Source of the DNA: Planococcus citri
Taxonomy: Eukaryota; Arthropoda; Insecta; Hemiptera; Pseudococcidae
Assembly: GCF_950023065.1 (NCBI RefSeq)
Contig: NC_088679.1
Coordinates: 38,316,001 to 38,380,000 of the forward strand
Direction: 5' to 3'
Length of the DNA stretch: 64,000 bases
In this document: in pieces, positions 1 through 13,300 of the stretch
How the letters are laid out: the number at the start of each line of letters is the position of its first letter
Numbering within the stretch: the stretch's first letter is position 1
The notes under the pieces: model-generated
Databases searched by the model: none
What the model was told of the DNA's origin: nothing
What the model saw: the letters and a program-made list of their open reading frames with translations, nothing else
Translations under genes and position numbers: made by a program

Positions 1-315
1 CTTTTTTTTCAAAATGAATGAAGTTTTCATTTTATTTTAAAAAATGACGATCGCATGTCCTTTCTGAATAATGAAGTTCACAAACTTTTTTAGAAAACTC
101 AGGCCCTCTGGAAAATACAGGCCCGGGGAAAATTATCCCACTTGCCTCCTCTTGGTCGGTGACACTGTTGAATCGTGCGTAATATGTTTTCCTCATCGCG
201 AAATTCAAAAATACGTACCTACCAATATTTTCTCAATTTTGAAAAATTTTGAACTTTGCTTGGTTCTTTCCGTGGATCTTCAAATAAGTGAATTGAAATG
301 AATTATTAAAATAAT

Positions 316-363
316 AAACTAATCTACATACATTTGTATTTTTCTCCTTTGTTTCAGGTGAGT
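316..363 (+). promoter_or_regulatory. Candidate recursive (ratchet) splice site
   Basis: A CTAAT branch-point-like word (319-323) is followed by a pyrimidine-rich tract, then CAG ending at 357 and GTGAGT at 358-363. The acceptor is therefore fused to a strong donor with no exon between. Known Drosophila recursive sites have this architecture and lie in very long introns. A second site of the same design occurs on the same strand at 41541-41577. It could instead be a chance match. Confidence 0.45.
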
Positions 364-2024
364 AAGAATTTTCGATCCATGATTAATTCAATATTCCACA
401 ATGTTTGAATACAAGTATGAGTGAGTATTATTTCAAGTTCAAGTAAAAATACCATCATTTTTCTCAGGATTTGTCACTGAGAGAAAGAAGTAAGTGAACT
501 GGGGAACCTAAGGTTGAAAAAATTTATTCCAAAATTTAATTGTGTTGTGTCAATAATAGGCTTAAAATTTCTGTAAAAAAATGAAGTCTTCCCAGTATTA
601 GATTTAAAAAGGTGTTCATTGTTTCTAATTTCGGAAAAATAAAATAAAAACAATAATTCGCTACAGATAGTCGTTAAAAATTGAAAAAATCAAAATGAAG
701 AGAGGAGATGAGTGGGACATTAAAAAGTTGCAAATTGGACTGTTATATGGTGTGTTGAACTATGGTGATTTAAGACAGAGAGAAAACCATTTTTTATACT
801 CGAAAAAGCTACTAGGAGATTGACTTTTCTACCCCTTGACTTGAACTATCAAAAATGGGTCATTTTGAAATGATGCCGACGTCTCTGTTGAGAAAAACGC
901 ATTTTGCTATGTTTAAAATTTTTATTCAAATGGGATTTTTTAAATTCCATGTTAACGCCGCGTTCCATGAAAGATTGGCTGGTTTTCAGTCTTAAACTAT
1001 TGTTTATTTTTATCGATCAATCCGGTTCGATGAACTCGCGCGAACTTGTGATCATTTGTTTGCTTAATATTTTTGTAATTTTTACGCAAATAAATTTCTT
1101 TGAATAAAATTTTAAAAATTCGTTTAAAACGATTAAAAACCTATCAACCTCAAGTTTAATTTTGAAAAACAGACAAATATCTTTATTATACGTAGCCTTT
1201 ATCATTTTTCTCGGTCAATTTTAACAATTTGAAGACTTTAAGTAGGCATGTATTGTAAAACTACTTATACTGCCCGCCCCGTATTTATCTTTTCCGAAAG
1301 CCGGACCGAGAATAATACATAAATCATTCATTATTCGTCAAAACACATTTAACTTTTCGTTAGCCACTTAGTATTTCTCGTCTTGGAAAAATGTTCCTTT
1401 TTCGATATCTACCCTTTTACATTAAATGCATAATATTTCTGCAGCCGCCATCGTTGCTAGCAATTCGTGAAAACTTTTGGGCCAGTTCGAAGTCCGTCCA
1501 TTAATTTCTTCGCTGAATTACGTATATCTACAGTACATATGGATGGGTATACATACTCGTATTACATAGTAGTACATCCTACTCTATGTTATGTTTCAAA
1601 AAAGACTCCTCCGTCGATGCTCGATATCTGAAGAAAATTAAACGGCCTTTTTCAACAAACCATTATCGACTGGTTGAAAAGTTTGAGCAGTTTTTTCCAC
1701 ACGACACGACCCGAATATTGGAAAAGTTGAGAGATGTTCGTGTGCATGGAGTAATTTATATTATTCAATGCAACTGACGGCTCTTAAACTTACCGATACC
1801 GCTTGTTACAAAAATAACACTCTGGCTTGTTTTTTCTTCAACTTGTGAGCCAGCAAATTTCGCCGCTATATTTCAAAATTTAAATCACGCGCCCTTCGCA
1901 AGTATGTACCTAGTACCTACATCTACATACCCAGCCAAAGTTTCAAATTGGAAATTTTCAATATCATATAATAACATTATATGAATAAACATCGAGTAAA
2001 ATTGAATTTCGTTTATTTAACCAA

Positions 2025-2044
2025 AGAGAGAGAGAGAGAGAGAG
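2025..2044. repeat. (AG)10 microsatellite
   Basis: Uninterrupted dinucleotide repeat directly visible. No gene flanks it. Confidence 0.95.
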
Positions 2045-3851
2045 AAAAGAAAAACCGTACTCGAAATTACCATACGAGTAGCTGAAAATTTGGCGAAGTT
2101 TCATGCAAGCGCATTGTCGTCGATGTTCGTAAAATTAAACGTAATCCCGAAACGTCATCTCATAAAATTCACCATTATGTAGAATCAAATCGAATGTTTA
2201 CATTAAAAGAAAAATTCTCAACTAAAACTTCTATCCTACAGCTACTTGGCAAATTTTTTTACGACATGTCTGCGTGCTTATGTAGTAAATCACTTCGATA
2301 AAAATCCTTCAGAACATAACAAATCGTTGCATAATAACCCGTTAAGAAAATTTCCAAATTTTTACTACCAGAAAGAAAAAAATTCGCAAGCGATGTACTC
2401 AACTTGTGAAACAACTCGGATGAAATTTTTCTCCTTTAATTGCACAGTTGACGAAAAAATAGAGCTTATTTTTCCTATCCATTTTGAGCCTTACAATTAT
2501 AGTACCTACCTATGGTACGTTTTACGTACCGAACGTTTCTATCATACTAATTTCATCATATTACCACACAAACATCCTGTATATTTTCATAGGAAAAAAA
2601 ACTTTCGCAAAAATACCGACATGTGAGTTTTTACCACAACCGCAAATACATACTGTATTTTTCCATTTGATGAATTTCACTAAAATCCCCTCGAGGATAA
2701 AAAGAAATCAATACTGTTACCATTGTTGCTTTTTAAATCTTTCAGCATTTTCACTTTGGTTCTCCCTTTATACATGTACATATAACACGCATTATACAAT
2801 TTTATCCTAGAAAGGTTTAAATATGCGTACATAATGCGTAACAATTTACCATATTTAGGAAAAAAAAGGTTATTTTTTTATTCAAAGATTACAGGTTTAG
2901 GACATATGCAGGTAAAAAAAAAACTTCGTAACAAGATGGTTGAATTTTCCTTTTTATGTATTTTTTTATCGTCGAATTGGCGTAAGCGTATTTATATTAA
3001 CCAATTTTTCATGTATTTTTAACGAAGTATTTTGGAAGTAGTTTGGCTATTTTTTCATTATTTCGATTTGCGGTACAGTGAAGAGTGATAAAGGGAAACA
3101 AAATTTAGTGATAGGAAATGGAAAGCAGCTAAAAAGAGCTGAAATTTACTACTAAAAAAAGGCGCATTGCTATGGAGAAAGCACGCCACATTGTCAACCC
3201 AGTTTACTTGCACACCCCCTTCCCTTGAGGTTTAATTTAGGTTTTTGAGTCTACTAGTTATTAAAATGAGAATTGATTTTTTCAAAATCTAAATTTTGAT
3301 GCGTTTTGAATTTTTCAAAATTTTGGGCCCCTACCCTGGGAGCTCAGTTTTGATTCCAGGGTAAACCGGTTTTTAGAAGAGGGTGCAGAAAGTAGTGAAA
3401 ATAGCAAATTCAGCCATTTCAAGAAAAAAGTATAAAAAATTAAAAAATCCAAAGACGTGAAATACTTAGATATTGATTTTTTTTTGAAAAATGTTCATTT
3501 TCGAAAAAAGAGGTACCTACTATAGGTACCTACATGTTATCTTATTACCCATGAATGATTGAAAATACGCATTTTATTTTTATTCAAAATTTTCCTATAA
3601 GAATTGGACGTTGTTGATTTTTTCAAGGATGAGAGGGGTAAGGGGTGAGTTGAGAGGATTCTAAAAATTTCGTGAAAAGGTAATGAAAAAAGATAATGTC
3701 TTCAAAAATGAACAATTCTATTCCTACTATCCTACTTCATAATTATATGTATTGTATCACTTTTTTCGAAAATTTATAATTTTTTCATTCCCTCTTTTCT
3801 GCATGATGCTCTTCGGTTTTGATTGCTTGTTTTTTTCAGGAATATTATGTA

Positions 3852-4921
3852 AGGTAGAGTGGGGTAATTGCAAAGCACTTTTTGATTAGTGACACTTCGA
3901 GAGGGCGCTGTGAGCAGACTATTGCACGGATGAAGCTAAAATTAGTACCACTTATACTTCAGGGGGTTATCTATCAATGGTAAAATTTTTGTACAGTTTG
4001 GTGAGAAAATTGCAATTTTAAAATTTGAAAGTCGACTTTTGCATTTACCCCATGTTGGGGTAAATGCAAAAATGGGCAATATTTTTTTTATTTTTTTGTA
4101 TTTTCAACACACTCACTGTATTCTACGTGTCATTTGCTAACTTTTGATGTATTCGTGGTCTTGATTCGGTAAAAAATTCGATAACTTTTCCACTTCCCAA
4201 AAAAAATTTTAGGGGAGTGAAAAAATGTTAAAAAATTATTTTTTTTAAACTCGCTAAAATGAACAAAAAATCAACTATTGATCATTTCTGATGTTTTTTA
4301 TGTAAAAAACTCGTTATAGAAATACATTTTTCGTCAATAGATTAGTAAAACGTTAAAAAGAAGCAATAATTTTAAAATTCAGTAAAACTGTTAATCACTT
4401 CTCTAACGTGTAACTCATCATGTGACCGTGGAAGTTTATTTTTTTTTTTGTAATTTCAAACCATTTTCAAGTTATTTAGGGCAAAAAAATATTTGTGGTA
4501 AGTGCAAAAATGAAAAAAAAACCGTTTTTGCAATTACCCCGAGTCGATTTTTTCTGGGGTAGTTGCAAAAACGCAATTTACGGCCAAAATAAAAAAAATT
4601 TCAAATTGCGATTTCTTACCTTAAACTTTAGTCCTTCATGACCCTAAATCGTGAAAATTCCAGATAAATCGACAGTTTTTTCTATTTCATATGAATTTTT
4701 TTTAAAAACACCTCTCACTTATGAGTGATTTTAACATACTTTGATAAAAGTGTTTGCTACGGAGCGACAAGTTGAACCCCGCGAGTTGTGACCAAGTGAA
4801 TATGTAGGTAAAGGTTGTTGCTTCGACACCCCCTAGTTGGCACAACCAGAAAATTGATATTTTTTTGCATGAGGTCGCAATTTTGCAATTACCCCGTTTT
4901 TGCAATTACCCCACTCTACCT
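3852..4921. mobile_element. MITE-like element with ~23-bp terminal inverted repeats and TA target duplication
   Basis: The ends are exact inverted copies beginning AGGTAGAGTGGGGTAATTGC and are flanked by TA on each side (3850-3851 and 4922-4923), as expected for Tc1/mariner-type insertion. No transposase is encoded, so it would depend on a transposase in trans. The sub-terminal word GGGGTAAWTGCAAAA recurs internally in both orientations. It forms a perfect 15-bp hairpin (4037-4051 with 4057-4071, 5-nt loop) and an 18-bp stem with one mismatch (4523-4540 with 4556-4573). A further inverted copy lies just inside the right end (about 4880-4895). The superfamily assignment rests only on the TA duplication. 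Confidence 0.8.
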
Positions 4922-4923
4922 TA

Positions 4924-5317
4924 TATGGGGAAATATTTTGAAAAATCAAGAAAAATCGCCAAAAATTTGACAATCTTCTTCTTTTCTGAAATTGGAAATT
5001 GGAAATAAGTATACATAATTGAACGATAAAAAGTGGTTTAAGAACAAGAAAAAGGTGTTGGCACGATATTTTTTGTTGATATTAAAAGAAGGCGTTGGCA
5101 CTGCAAATTTCTCTGTGAGATAAGCTCGCCTTTTTTGGTTACTTCTTTTTTGGAGGCATGGCAATTTTTGAAAGTTGTAATTGAGTCCATAATTTTTGTA
5201 CCGCCTCCCCACCACAAACATCCACTTCTTTTTGCGCCAAAAATGCCAAAACAAACTCCTGTTTTTTTTACCAAATTTTCTTATAAAATTCTGGTTTTTT
5301 TTTGTTTTTTTTTTACT
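4924..5317. other. Spacer, nothing recognised
   Basis: AT-rich sequence between the MITE and the 581-bp inverted repeat. Open frames overlap on both strands and look fortuitous. Confidence 0.6.
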
Positions 5318-5898
5318 AAAGGGTATTCCTGGTTAAGATAGGTGAAATGGCCCTGTTCTCAGATTTGGAAAATCATGATGGATTATTGTTGGGTACCTCC
5401 AATAAAAATTTTCGACCGGAATTTCCGCCCCCCAACCCACCCCCCTTGGTCAGTATAGCCAAAAAACGCGTTTTTTGCGCGAAAAATTCGGTATCCATGA
5501 GTGGTGGGGATAAAATTCTGGTACCACGCGGAATGTGTAGGGAAAGCCTGGGCCTTTCAACACGATTTTTCTCAAAAATTTTTATCATAGTGGTGGGGGT
5601 AAAATTGACAAAAGAAAACTTTAAAGCGCCACAGCTCCGAACTGAAGGGTACTACACAAAAACTGTTTTCGCCAAAATGTGTCTTTTTACTAGTACTTTC
5701 TTCCTACTAATCCATGAAATTGAAATTTTGTCTGCAAAAGGCTCATATTTGCAAAAAACCCTGAAAAATACGCGTTTTTCGCGTTTTTTTGCAAAATTAT
5801 GCGAAATATGCGAAAAGTGTACAGAATAAAAAATGTTAAGCGTCGAATTTCACCCTAGAAAACGTGTTCAAAAGGTTGTCAAAACGCTCATCTACTGA
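5318..5898 (+). repeat. Left arm of a 581-bp near-perfect inverted repeat
   Basis: This segment is the reverse complement of 7815-8395 over its whole 581 bp, with two mismatches that I can find. The outer boundary begins at AAAGGGTATTCC; the inner boundary ends at CTCATCTACTGA. No target-site duplication is evident outside the arms, so I do not name a transposon superfamily. A 160-codon frame spans most of the arm (5347-5829), but its composition (proline run, Phe/Lys-rich) and lack of any recognised domain argue that it is fortuitous. Confidence 0.93.
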
Positions 5899-7814
5899 AG
5901 TTAGCTTAGATTGTAATCATGAGCTCTCTGAATAAAAAAAATACCAAAAATATTCAAATTGAGGTCAGAGCGATTCAGTTATAATTTTCACAGTCTTCTC
6001 ATTTTAAACACGTTTCCACAATGCTTGGTCAAAAAAATCCTTCAAAATGAAAATATTTGAAGTCAAACTTACAAAAAGTTACCAAGAATAGGCAAATTAC
6101 CCAAAAATTGTTCAGAAATCTAACTCAAAATCTGTATTTGCCAAAAATACAAATTTCGATTTTAATTTCAATTTTCAAAAATTTCAACAAAATCTTTTTC
6201 AAATCCAATAGGTACCATACATACATGTTCAACAAATCTTACCAAAATTCAAAAACTTGATTCATCATATGGGACAAATTGTTTGAAAAATAATTTTTTT
6301 TTAGCATTTTTGAAGATCCTTTACCCATACTACATATTCTATAAAAAAAAGTACACTTTGTGTATCTTATCCAAAGATTGATGTGATAAACATAGGTACC
6401 AATCATTTTATTCACAAGTATGATTAAACATTTTTTTTGGGTAAGAATTTTTCTATTTTTAAAGAGAACTAGAGAAAATGAATAGAAAAAGAAATCGAGA
6501 GAAAAAACACCTACAAAATTACAAGTATTGATTTTAAAAATGGAAAAAGCAGCACTTTTGAGACAAACTCTGATAAACGTTAGGACTTTTTGACAATTTT
6601 TTCAAAAACTGTATCTTCAATCTATTTTGGCTAACACGAGATTTTATTAACCATTTTGGCATAAAATAGAATTTTTTGGATAATTCAGCAGCAAAAGGCC
6701 TTTGCCCACAATATTTCGTCAAAAAAGTGGAACTTGCAGACAATTTTGACAAAAAGCAGTAGTTTTGAAAATGTTGGCTATAAGCAGAAGTTTTTTTTAC
6801 GATACCTAGGCATGTAATTTATCTATTTTATTTTAAAATAACTAAGAAAAAATTAAATTTTGACAATGATTTGGCAAAAAACAGGATTTTTAAAGGATAA
6901 TTTTTGGAAAATCAAGAATTCTTTCCAATTTAGGCAACAAGATTTTTTGAACATTTTGGCAAAAAGCAGGAGTTTTCTTTTGGTAATTTTTACAAAGTTA
7001 GGAGTTTTTTTATAATTTTGACAAAAAAGGAACTTATATTTACGATTCTGACGCAAACGAGATTTTTCTCACAATTTAGGCAAGAACTTTACAGACAATT
7101 CTGGCAAAAAAACATAACACGGACTTTCTTAGGATCATTTTGGCAAAAGAAGGAAATTTTGAAATTTTGGCTACTAACAAAGTTTTTGGTCAATTCTGCA
7201 AAAAATATTAGGACTTTCTTGATAACGCCAAACAAAGGTATTTTCTCAACAATTTTGGCAAAAAACGGGCCTTTTTTAGAAATTTTGACAAAAGTTGGGA
7301 TTTTTTAATAATTTTTTTTACAATTTTGGCGAAAATGAGACTTTTTTACAATGATTCCGGTGATAAGATTTTTTGAACATTTTGGCATAAAACATGTGCT
7401 TTTTTGGCAATTTGTACAAAAAGTCAAGATTTTTTGATAATTATGGCAAAAAATTGGAATTTTTGAAATTTTGGACAACAACAGGTTTTTTTGCTCATTT
7501 TTACAAAAAATATTAGGATTTTGATAACATCATTCAGAAGCAAATGTATTTTCGACAATTATGATCAAAACAGTGCTTTTTTGATAATTTCAACAGAAGT
7601 TAGAATTTTTTTATAATTTTTTACAAAAATGTGACTTTTTTGATAATTTTGGCAGAAGCAGGAATTTTTGACAAGTTTGCAGTAGCGATTTTTCGCCCCA
7701 TACTATGTAGTGACATGACCAACGTGACAATCACTTTATCAGATAGTGCACAGTGAGGTGCCATACCTCATCTCATGACTTTGCTGCAAGATGTGATGTG
7801 TGCGTGCGCTTAGC
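5899..7814. repeat. Loop/spacer of the inverted repeat, with degenerate TTTTGGCAAAAA-type repeats
   Basis: From about 6540 to 7680 the sequence is built from a degenerate motif of roughly 30-40 bp, centred on words such as ATTTTGGCAAAAA and CAGGANTTTTT. The units are too diverged for me to give an exact period or copy number. Short open frames here simply follow this repetition. No gene is recognised. Confidence 0.6.
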
Positions 7815-8395
7815 TCAGTAGATGAGCGTTTTGACAACCTTTTGAACACGTTTTCTAGGGTGAAATTCGACGCTTAACATTTTTTATTCTGTACACTTTT
7901 CGCATATTTCGCATAATTTTGCAAAAAAACGCGAAAAACGCGTATTTTTCAGGGTTTTTTGCAAATATGAGCCTTTTGCAGACAAAATTTCAATTTCATG
8001 GATTAGTAGGAAGAAAGTACTAGTAAAAAGACACATTTTGGCGAAAACAGTTTTTGTGTAGTACCCTTCAGTTCGGAGCTGTGGCGCTTCAAAGTTTTCT
8101 TTTGTCAATTTTACCCCCACCACTATGATAAAAATTTTTGAGAAAAATCGTGTTGAAAGGCCCAGGCTTTCCCTACACATTCCGCGTGGTACCAGAATTT
8201 TATCCCCACCACTCATGGATACCGAATTTTTCGCGCAAAAAACGCGTTTTTTGGCTATACTGACCAAGGGGGGTGGGTTGGGGGGCGGAAATTCCGGTCG
8301 AAAATTTTTATTGGAGGTACCCAACAATAATCCATCATGATTTTCCAAATCTGGGAACAGGGCCATTTCACCTATCTTAACCAGGAATACCCTTT
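7815..8395 (-). repeat. Right arm of the 581-bp inverted repeat
   Basis: Reverse-complement partner of 5318-5898. The two mismatches lie near the outer edge (C versus T within CTGTTCYCAGATT, read in left-arm orientation) and mid-arm (A versus G within ACTTTRAAGCGCC). With a 1.9-kb loop, a transcript through both arms could form a ~580-bp duplex. Confidence 0.93.
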
Positions 8396-10361
8396 GTCCA
8401 GACATTCAAAAAGCGCCAATTTTTGGAAATTTGTGAAAAAGTGTTTACTTTTTTTGGAGGGGGGGGGGGTGTCAAAAAGCGTTCATTTTTGGAAATCTTT
8501 GGTAAAATAGTCAAGAATGTGACCATTTTTGGCTCAATTGTTAAATAATGTCCATTTCTGTCTACATTTTCAAAAAATGTCCAAGAAATAATTTTTATTT
8601 GCAAATTTTTAGAGCACGATTAAACCTTAGAAGTGGTTTTGGATTTTTATGGAAATAGCCTTGGTCGACGTGGAATCTCAAATATGTACTTGGAATTAGC
8701 TAGACTATTTTACCCAAAATAGTTGGGTTGGAGCCAGAGCGAAAAAACCAAGATTTTTTCAAAAATGCTCCCTTTTCGAGAATCTATTCTCCCTTCGGGA
8801 ACATTTTCTTAGCTAAAAACTTTTTTCTGGGCGACTTTCAACTCAAAATGATGAAAAATGACTCCTCACGATGATTTAAAATACTCGTATATGTAGGTAG
8901 TAATTATTACTCATTTCGACATGCTAATACTTATTTCTTTAAAAAGAGTCCATCGAAACGTGAATATTAAAAGTGCTTAAAAGGCACCTAATGAATAGCA
9001 CCACTCACGAGGGTACAAATACAGAATGCAGTCGATATTATAAATCACCCGCCGAAACAGCCGATCTGGCATTCAGTAGGTATAGTTTTAATTAATGAAA
9101 AGTGCAATAAATAACCTGGCTTAGCGAAAAAGAAACTTAATAACAACGAAATGGTGACATGACGATGGCGGCGCGAAGTTGAAAACAACGGGTGCCATTA
9201 TTTGACACCTGAACTCGAACACGTTAACTAGCTGCTTAATAAGGTAGGAAACCCGGCGAAAGCCTATTTCCGCGTATATTTGATACACAAAAGGATGATT
9301 TAATTAGGGGAAACGTTGAAGAGATTCGATTTGGTCAAAGTGGTGTAGTACACAACGTATATCTACGCGAAATGTTTAAAGACAACATTTGTATTCAACG
9401 TCTATTTTGTGAAAGTTAATTTCCTGTTGAAATGTCGTCCCGAAAAAGAAATTAAACTTATCGATCACATCGATGTACATTGAAGAAGAAAAAAAATAAC
9501 GTCAACTTGATACTTGGAAGAGAGTATAAGAGGATAGGTATAGGTATATCGTGTGCTGTCTGCCATACAATACAGTAGATATAGGTACACGACGTACACG
9601 TTGAACAAAACTCACATATGTATTTCCTCAAGGGATGAATATTCTCGACAAATTCAAACGTCATTATTTTAGCGCACGGTATTTGCACACGATAAAATTT
9701 TATTAGAGTAGCAAATAAACGCGTGGCAAAAACGTTTAAATATTTTGCCGTATAATAAACAATGTAAACGGTTTTACATAATTTACTTTTTAAAGTGGTT
9801 GTCGTTAACAGTTTGGCCAACAGCGGGACGCGGCGCGACCGTTCTGATTAGAATGAGCCAAGGTACAGCGATGCGCCAAGCTGCGCCAAAAGCATAGAAG
9901 GGTAAATAACAAAAATATCGTGAAAACTGGACAAACAAACAGTCGACGAATATTAATAGTTTTCGAAAAATAATACATACTATCGCCCTATCTTAACAGA
10001 TATCACAAATCATGTATCCTCGTAACCGTTTTTCAATTTATGTTTATTCTAAATTGCCCCGGCATGTATGTTCTGCGGATTATGTTATTTGATGACAGCC
10101 GAGCTGTATGTGTGTAAGCGAGCATTTTTTTTCATCGCTCGTAAAAAATGACGACTATACGATATATATTTTTTTTCGATAGTTCGCAGTTGCGATTCAG
10201 AGCGACGGATTTTTTATACAGTTTTATGCTGTGCTGTGTGCTCCAAAAGTGTCCCATTTTGTGGTTCTATTTACAGGCTTCCGTCGAGTTTATTTTCACT
10301 ATTGAATCATTTTTTTTTCACACTCGTGTCCTTAAATATTGATTCTAGTTTTGAATAATAC
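8396..10361. other. Non-coding, no gene recognised
   Basis: This stretch includes an 11-G run at 8459-8469 and a short segment (about 8779-8850) that resembles 14050-14122 in the same orientation, so it is probably part of an old dispersed repeat. The part from about 8990 to 9300 is less repetitive and more GC-balanced. It could be unique or regulatory sequence, but I see no specific element. Confidence 0.5.
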
Positions 10362-10387
10362 TAATAATAATAATAATAATAATAATA
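10362..10387. repeat. (TAA)n microsatellite
   Basis: About eight uninterrupted TAA units, directly visible. Confidence 0.92.
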
Positions 10388-13300
10388 TGAAAACGAAAAA
10401 AAGGCAGCAATAATAACATGACTCTGGTGAATTTAAATGCGGACTAAGTTGTTTTTTTTCATGAACTCCGTTAGCTTTGAAAAGGGGACAAATTTTCATT
10501 TTCAAGTTTAAAGTGTTCTATGAGAAAATTAGAGCCCTGAGCTCGAAAATAAGAGCCATAGAATCTCCCTAGTTAGACCATTTTTGGGAGAAACGCAGTT
10601 TTTCGCAATTATAATACTGTACTCTGTTAACTTTGCAAAGAAAACGACACTATTCCCCCTCCGAACAAGAACACGATTCTAGAACACTTTCAAGGTTACA
10701 AGACGTGTTCTTTGCAAAGTTGAAGATGGCAGAAATTAAAGTTCTGTTGTAGAAAAATTAGAAAATTCTTTGGTGAAAAAATTCAATGACCACATTAAGC
10801 ATAGCTAAAGCAACGAAAATCCCTATAAAAATGTTCAAAATTGATGAAGAAGATTTTCAAAATTAAAAATTGGGTTTCAGTGAAATAATTTTCAAAAAAC
10901 TGCGATTTTCGAAAAATTTCCAAGAAAAAATGGCTCAAGAGCTGGAAAAATTTTGAAAATTTTCATTTCGGATATAAAAATTCCTCGTTTAGTATCAAAA
11001 TCAAAAAGGTACGAAGTTGTAAAAGTGAACGTATTGTTTCATTTTGCTCGATCCTCGTTAACATTTGAATTCATTTTTAAAAAGTCAGTTCTTCACAATT
11101 TACATTGATGAAGAAGTAGGTAAGTATTCATTATTCGAAAAACTCGACTCTTATTTTCTTTCATTCCAATTTAGATCAAAGATTTGTGGCTCAAAAGTTT
11201 TTTTCCCTTTTTTTTACGTCATTCTTGACGGTTTCAGATGTTTTAACCCTGCTTACAAACGCCACCATAATGATACTCGACGACACAATTAACTTCATTT
11301 TTTTAAAAATGCGAAAAAATAAACACTACTACAAGTTTTTTTTTTCAGTTTGAAATTGAGCAATGGGATGGCGCCTCACCACGTTGCCTCGTTCGTAGGT
11401 ATTCCCCGTTTAAGAGCGAACAATCTTATACGAAACAATAACACACTCAAGATTTCTATTAGCCGAGTGTTTGAATATGTTCGCTCATAACGAAAGTCTA
11501 TTAACATGGTATTCATAATTTATGCTGCGTTCCTTTATATTATTTCAAGTCTACGTTTTAAGTTTCATCATTTATTTACCGCATCTCGCGATGTTCATTT
11601 CTGCGACTTTTATCGCCGAACAATCAACAAGTTTTCAAGAATTAATATATGAAATTTTAATTAAACCCTACCAACAATTTTGAAATGTTTTGCATGTAAC
11701 GAGCTGACTACGCGCCTTTTTTTTTTTACTCGAGTAGTAGGTATATGGTAGGTATATACAGTAGGTATACTCGTATATGCGTAATATTGAAATGCTCGTA
11801 TGAAGTACGCGCTCTCCCACGAATAATAAGTAACACGAATTGGTCTCTGCTGTTCGCATACAATCCAGGCATAATCGTACATTACATTGTACGTCTACGT
11901 ACCATTTCTTATACGTATGTATCTTTGAAACGCGATATAATTCATATAAAATACCTAACGCGAATATTTTTTTAAAGGAATAAAAAAACATTCAGCGTGC
12001 TAGAGTAAGTATTTTTTATTCAATTTTTTCCCCTCTGCTTTCGCTGACGTATCCATAAATAATTTCCATTCGTTTTAAGGCCTTCGGAGTTGTTGAATCT
12101 TAAACACAACGTTCGTTGTCTCCGGTTCTTGCATGCTCTTCGTAAAGATACAGGCGCCGAATTCATTTTTGATTTCGACCAAAATGACTATAAGCCAATT
12201 TGCCATGAATGTATGTACAACGTACAGGCTCCGAAATGATACAACAACGTCTATAAAACTATCGATTTTTAATCTTTTTTTCTTATGAGAGTAACTCGTT
12301 TTAAATTATTAGGATTTTTTTGTTCGTTTCAAGCGCAAAAATACAGCGTTGCACAGGGTGGTTCAAAGCGTTCTTATACCTAATTTACAATATTTCAGTG
12401 GTTGACAGAACTAGCCAAGAAAAAACAAAAAGACTTTATACTTACATAATTTCATCCGGAGAGAAAAAATATGCACCTTTTCCCCTTCACATCAGCATTT
12501 CTTCAATGACTTTTCGTCATAGGTCCTGTAAACTACAACATTTCTCATAGAATTTCAAATTTTTCATCACAAGAAATTCATTGTTTTGAAAAAAAACAAA
12601 ACTAGGGATCTTTCAGAAAAACAAAAAAAAACAAGAAATGAAAAAACAACATTAATGATGATTGATGAAGCATAAAATTTCTGATTGTTTGTGCTAAGAA
12701 ATTTTTTTCAGAGTTTTTCTATCATGAAAAATTTATTTTGAAAAAAACTTGTCCCACAAAAACTTTAAATTTCTATTTTACCTCCGAAATTTATAATTTT
12801 TTTGAGTTTTCATGATTCAAGTTATACATATATTGTATTTGTATGTTCTTGGACGTTAAAAAATTCGTATGGTTTCTTTTCATTTTTCAGTGAAGTTGGA
12901 ACATCTACGTGAATATTTTTCTAATTTTTGCCAATTATCGAACACTTTTTTCATGGTCTGTAATTTTTTCAAACTGGGCTTTTCATTTCGTAATTTTGAG
13001 AGTGAGGTAGGTATTTTTAAAGGGCCCTCCTTCTTCATAAGCGCATCAGAGATATTTCTCCTCCCTTCACTTCATTCTCTCCTCGTAGAAATTTACGTAC
13101 TAAAACTTATTCTTCATTGAAAACACTGGTTTTCCTTGGATTTTTTTTTTAAATCGCTACATAAGAAATCGATGAAGAAAATCTCAAAATTTTACCTCAC
13201 GATTTTTCGTTTATTTTGTCAAAACTTGCAGTCAAATTAAAACTTTTTAAATGTATTTTTATACTGATTTTTCTCAGATTAAAAGAAAAATTGGCCCAAC

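Larger units (their letters stand above)
1..3849. other. Non-coding AT-rich DNA, no gene recognised
   Basis: Open frames here are short, overlap in several frames, and have the low-complexity Phe/Lys/Ile composition expected of AT-rich non-coding sequence. The only items I can support are a recursive-splice-like site near 316-363 and an (AG)10 microsatellite at 2025-2044. If the window lies in a large intron, this would be intronic sequence. Confidence 0.6.

Noticed and set aside
5347..5829. 160-codon frame in the left inverted-repeat arm (and its 173-codon counterpart at 7884-8405)
   Set aside because: Two near-identical frames are explained by the inverted repeat alone. Composition is poor, a 71-codon frame is open on the opposite strand, and no domain is seen.
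9458..9820. 120-codon minus-strand frame
   Set aside because: Composition and a Phe run from a poly-A stretch suggest a chance opening. No domain or signal peptide.
11100..11125. TAG/GTAAGT at about 11118 (and a similar one near 22486) as further recursive splice sites
   Set aside because: Both lack a pyrimidine tract upstream of the AG, so they are not credible acceptors.
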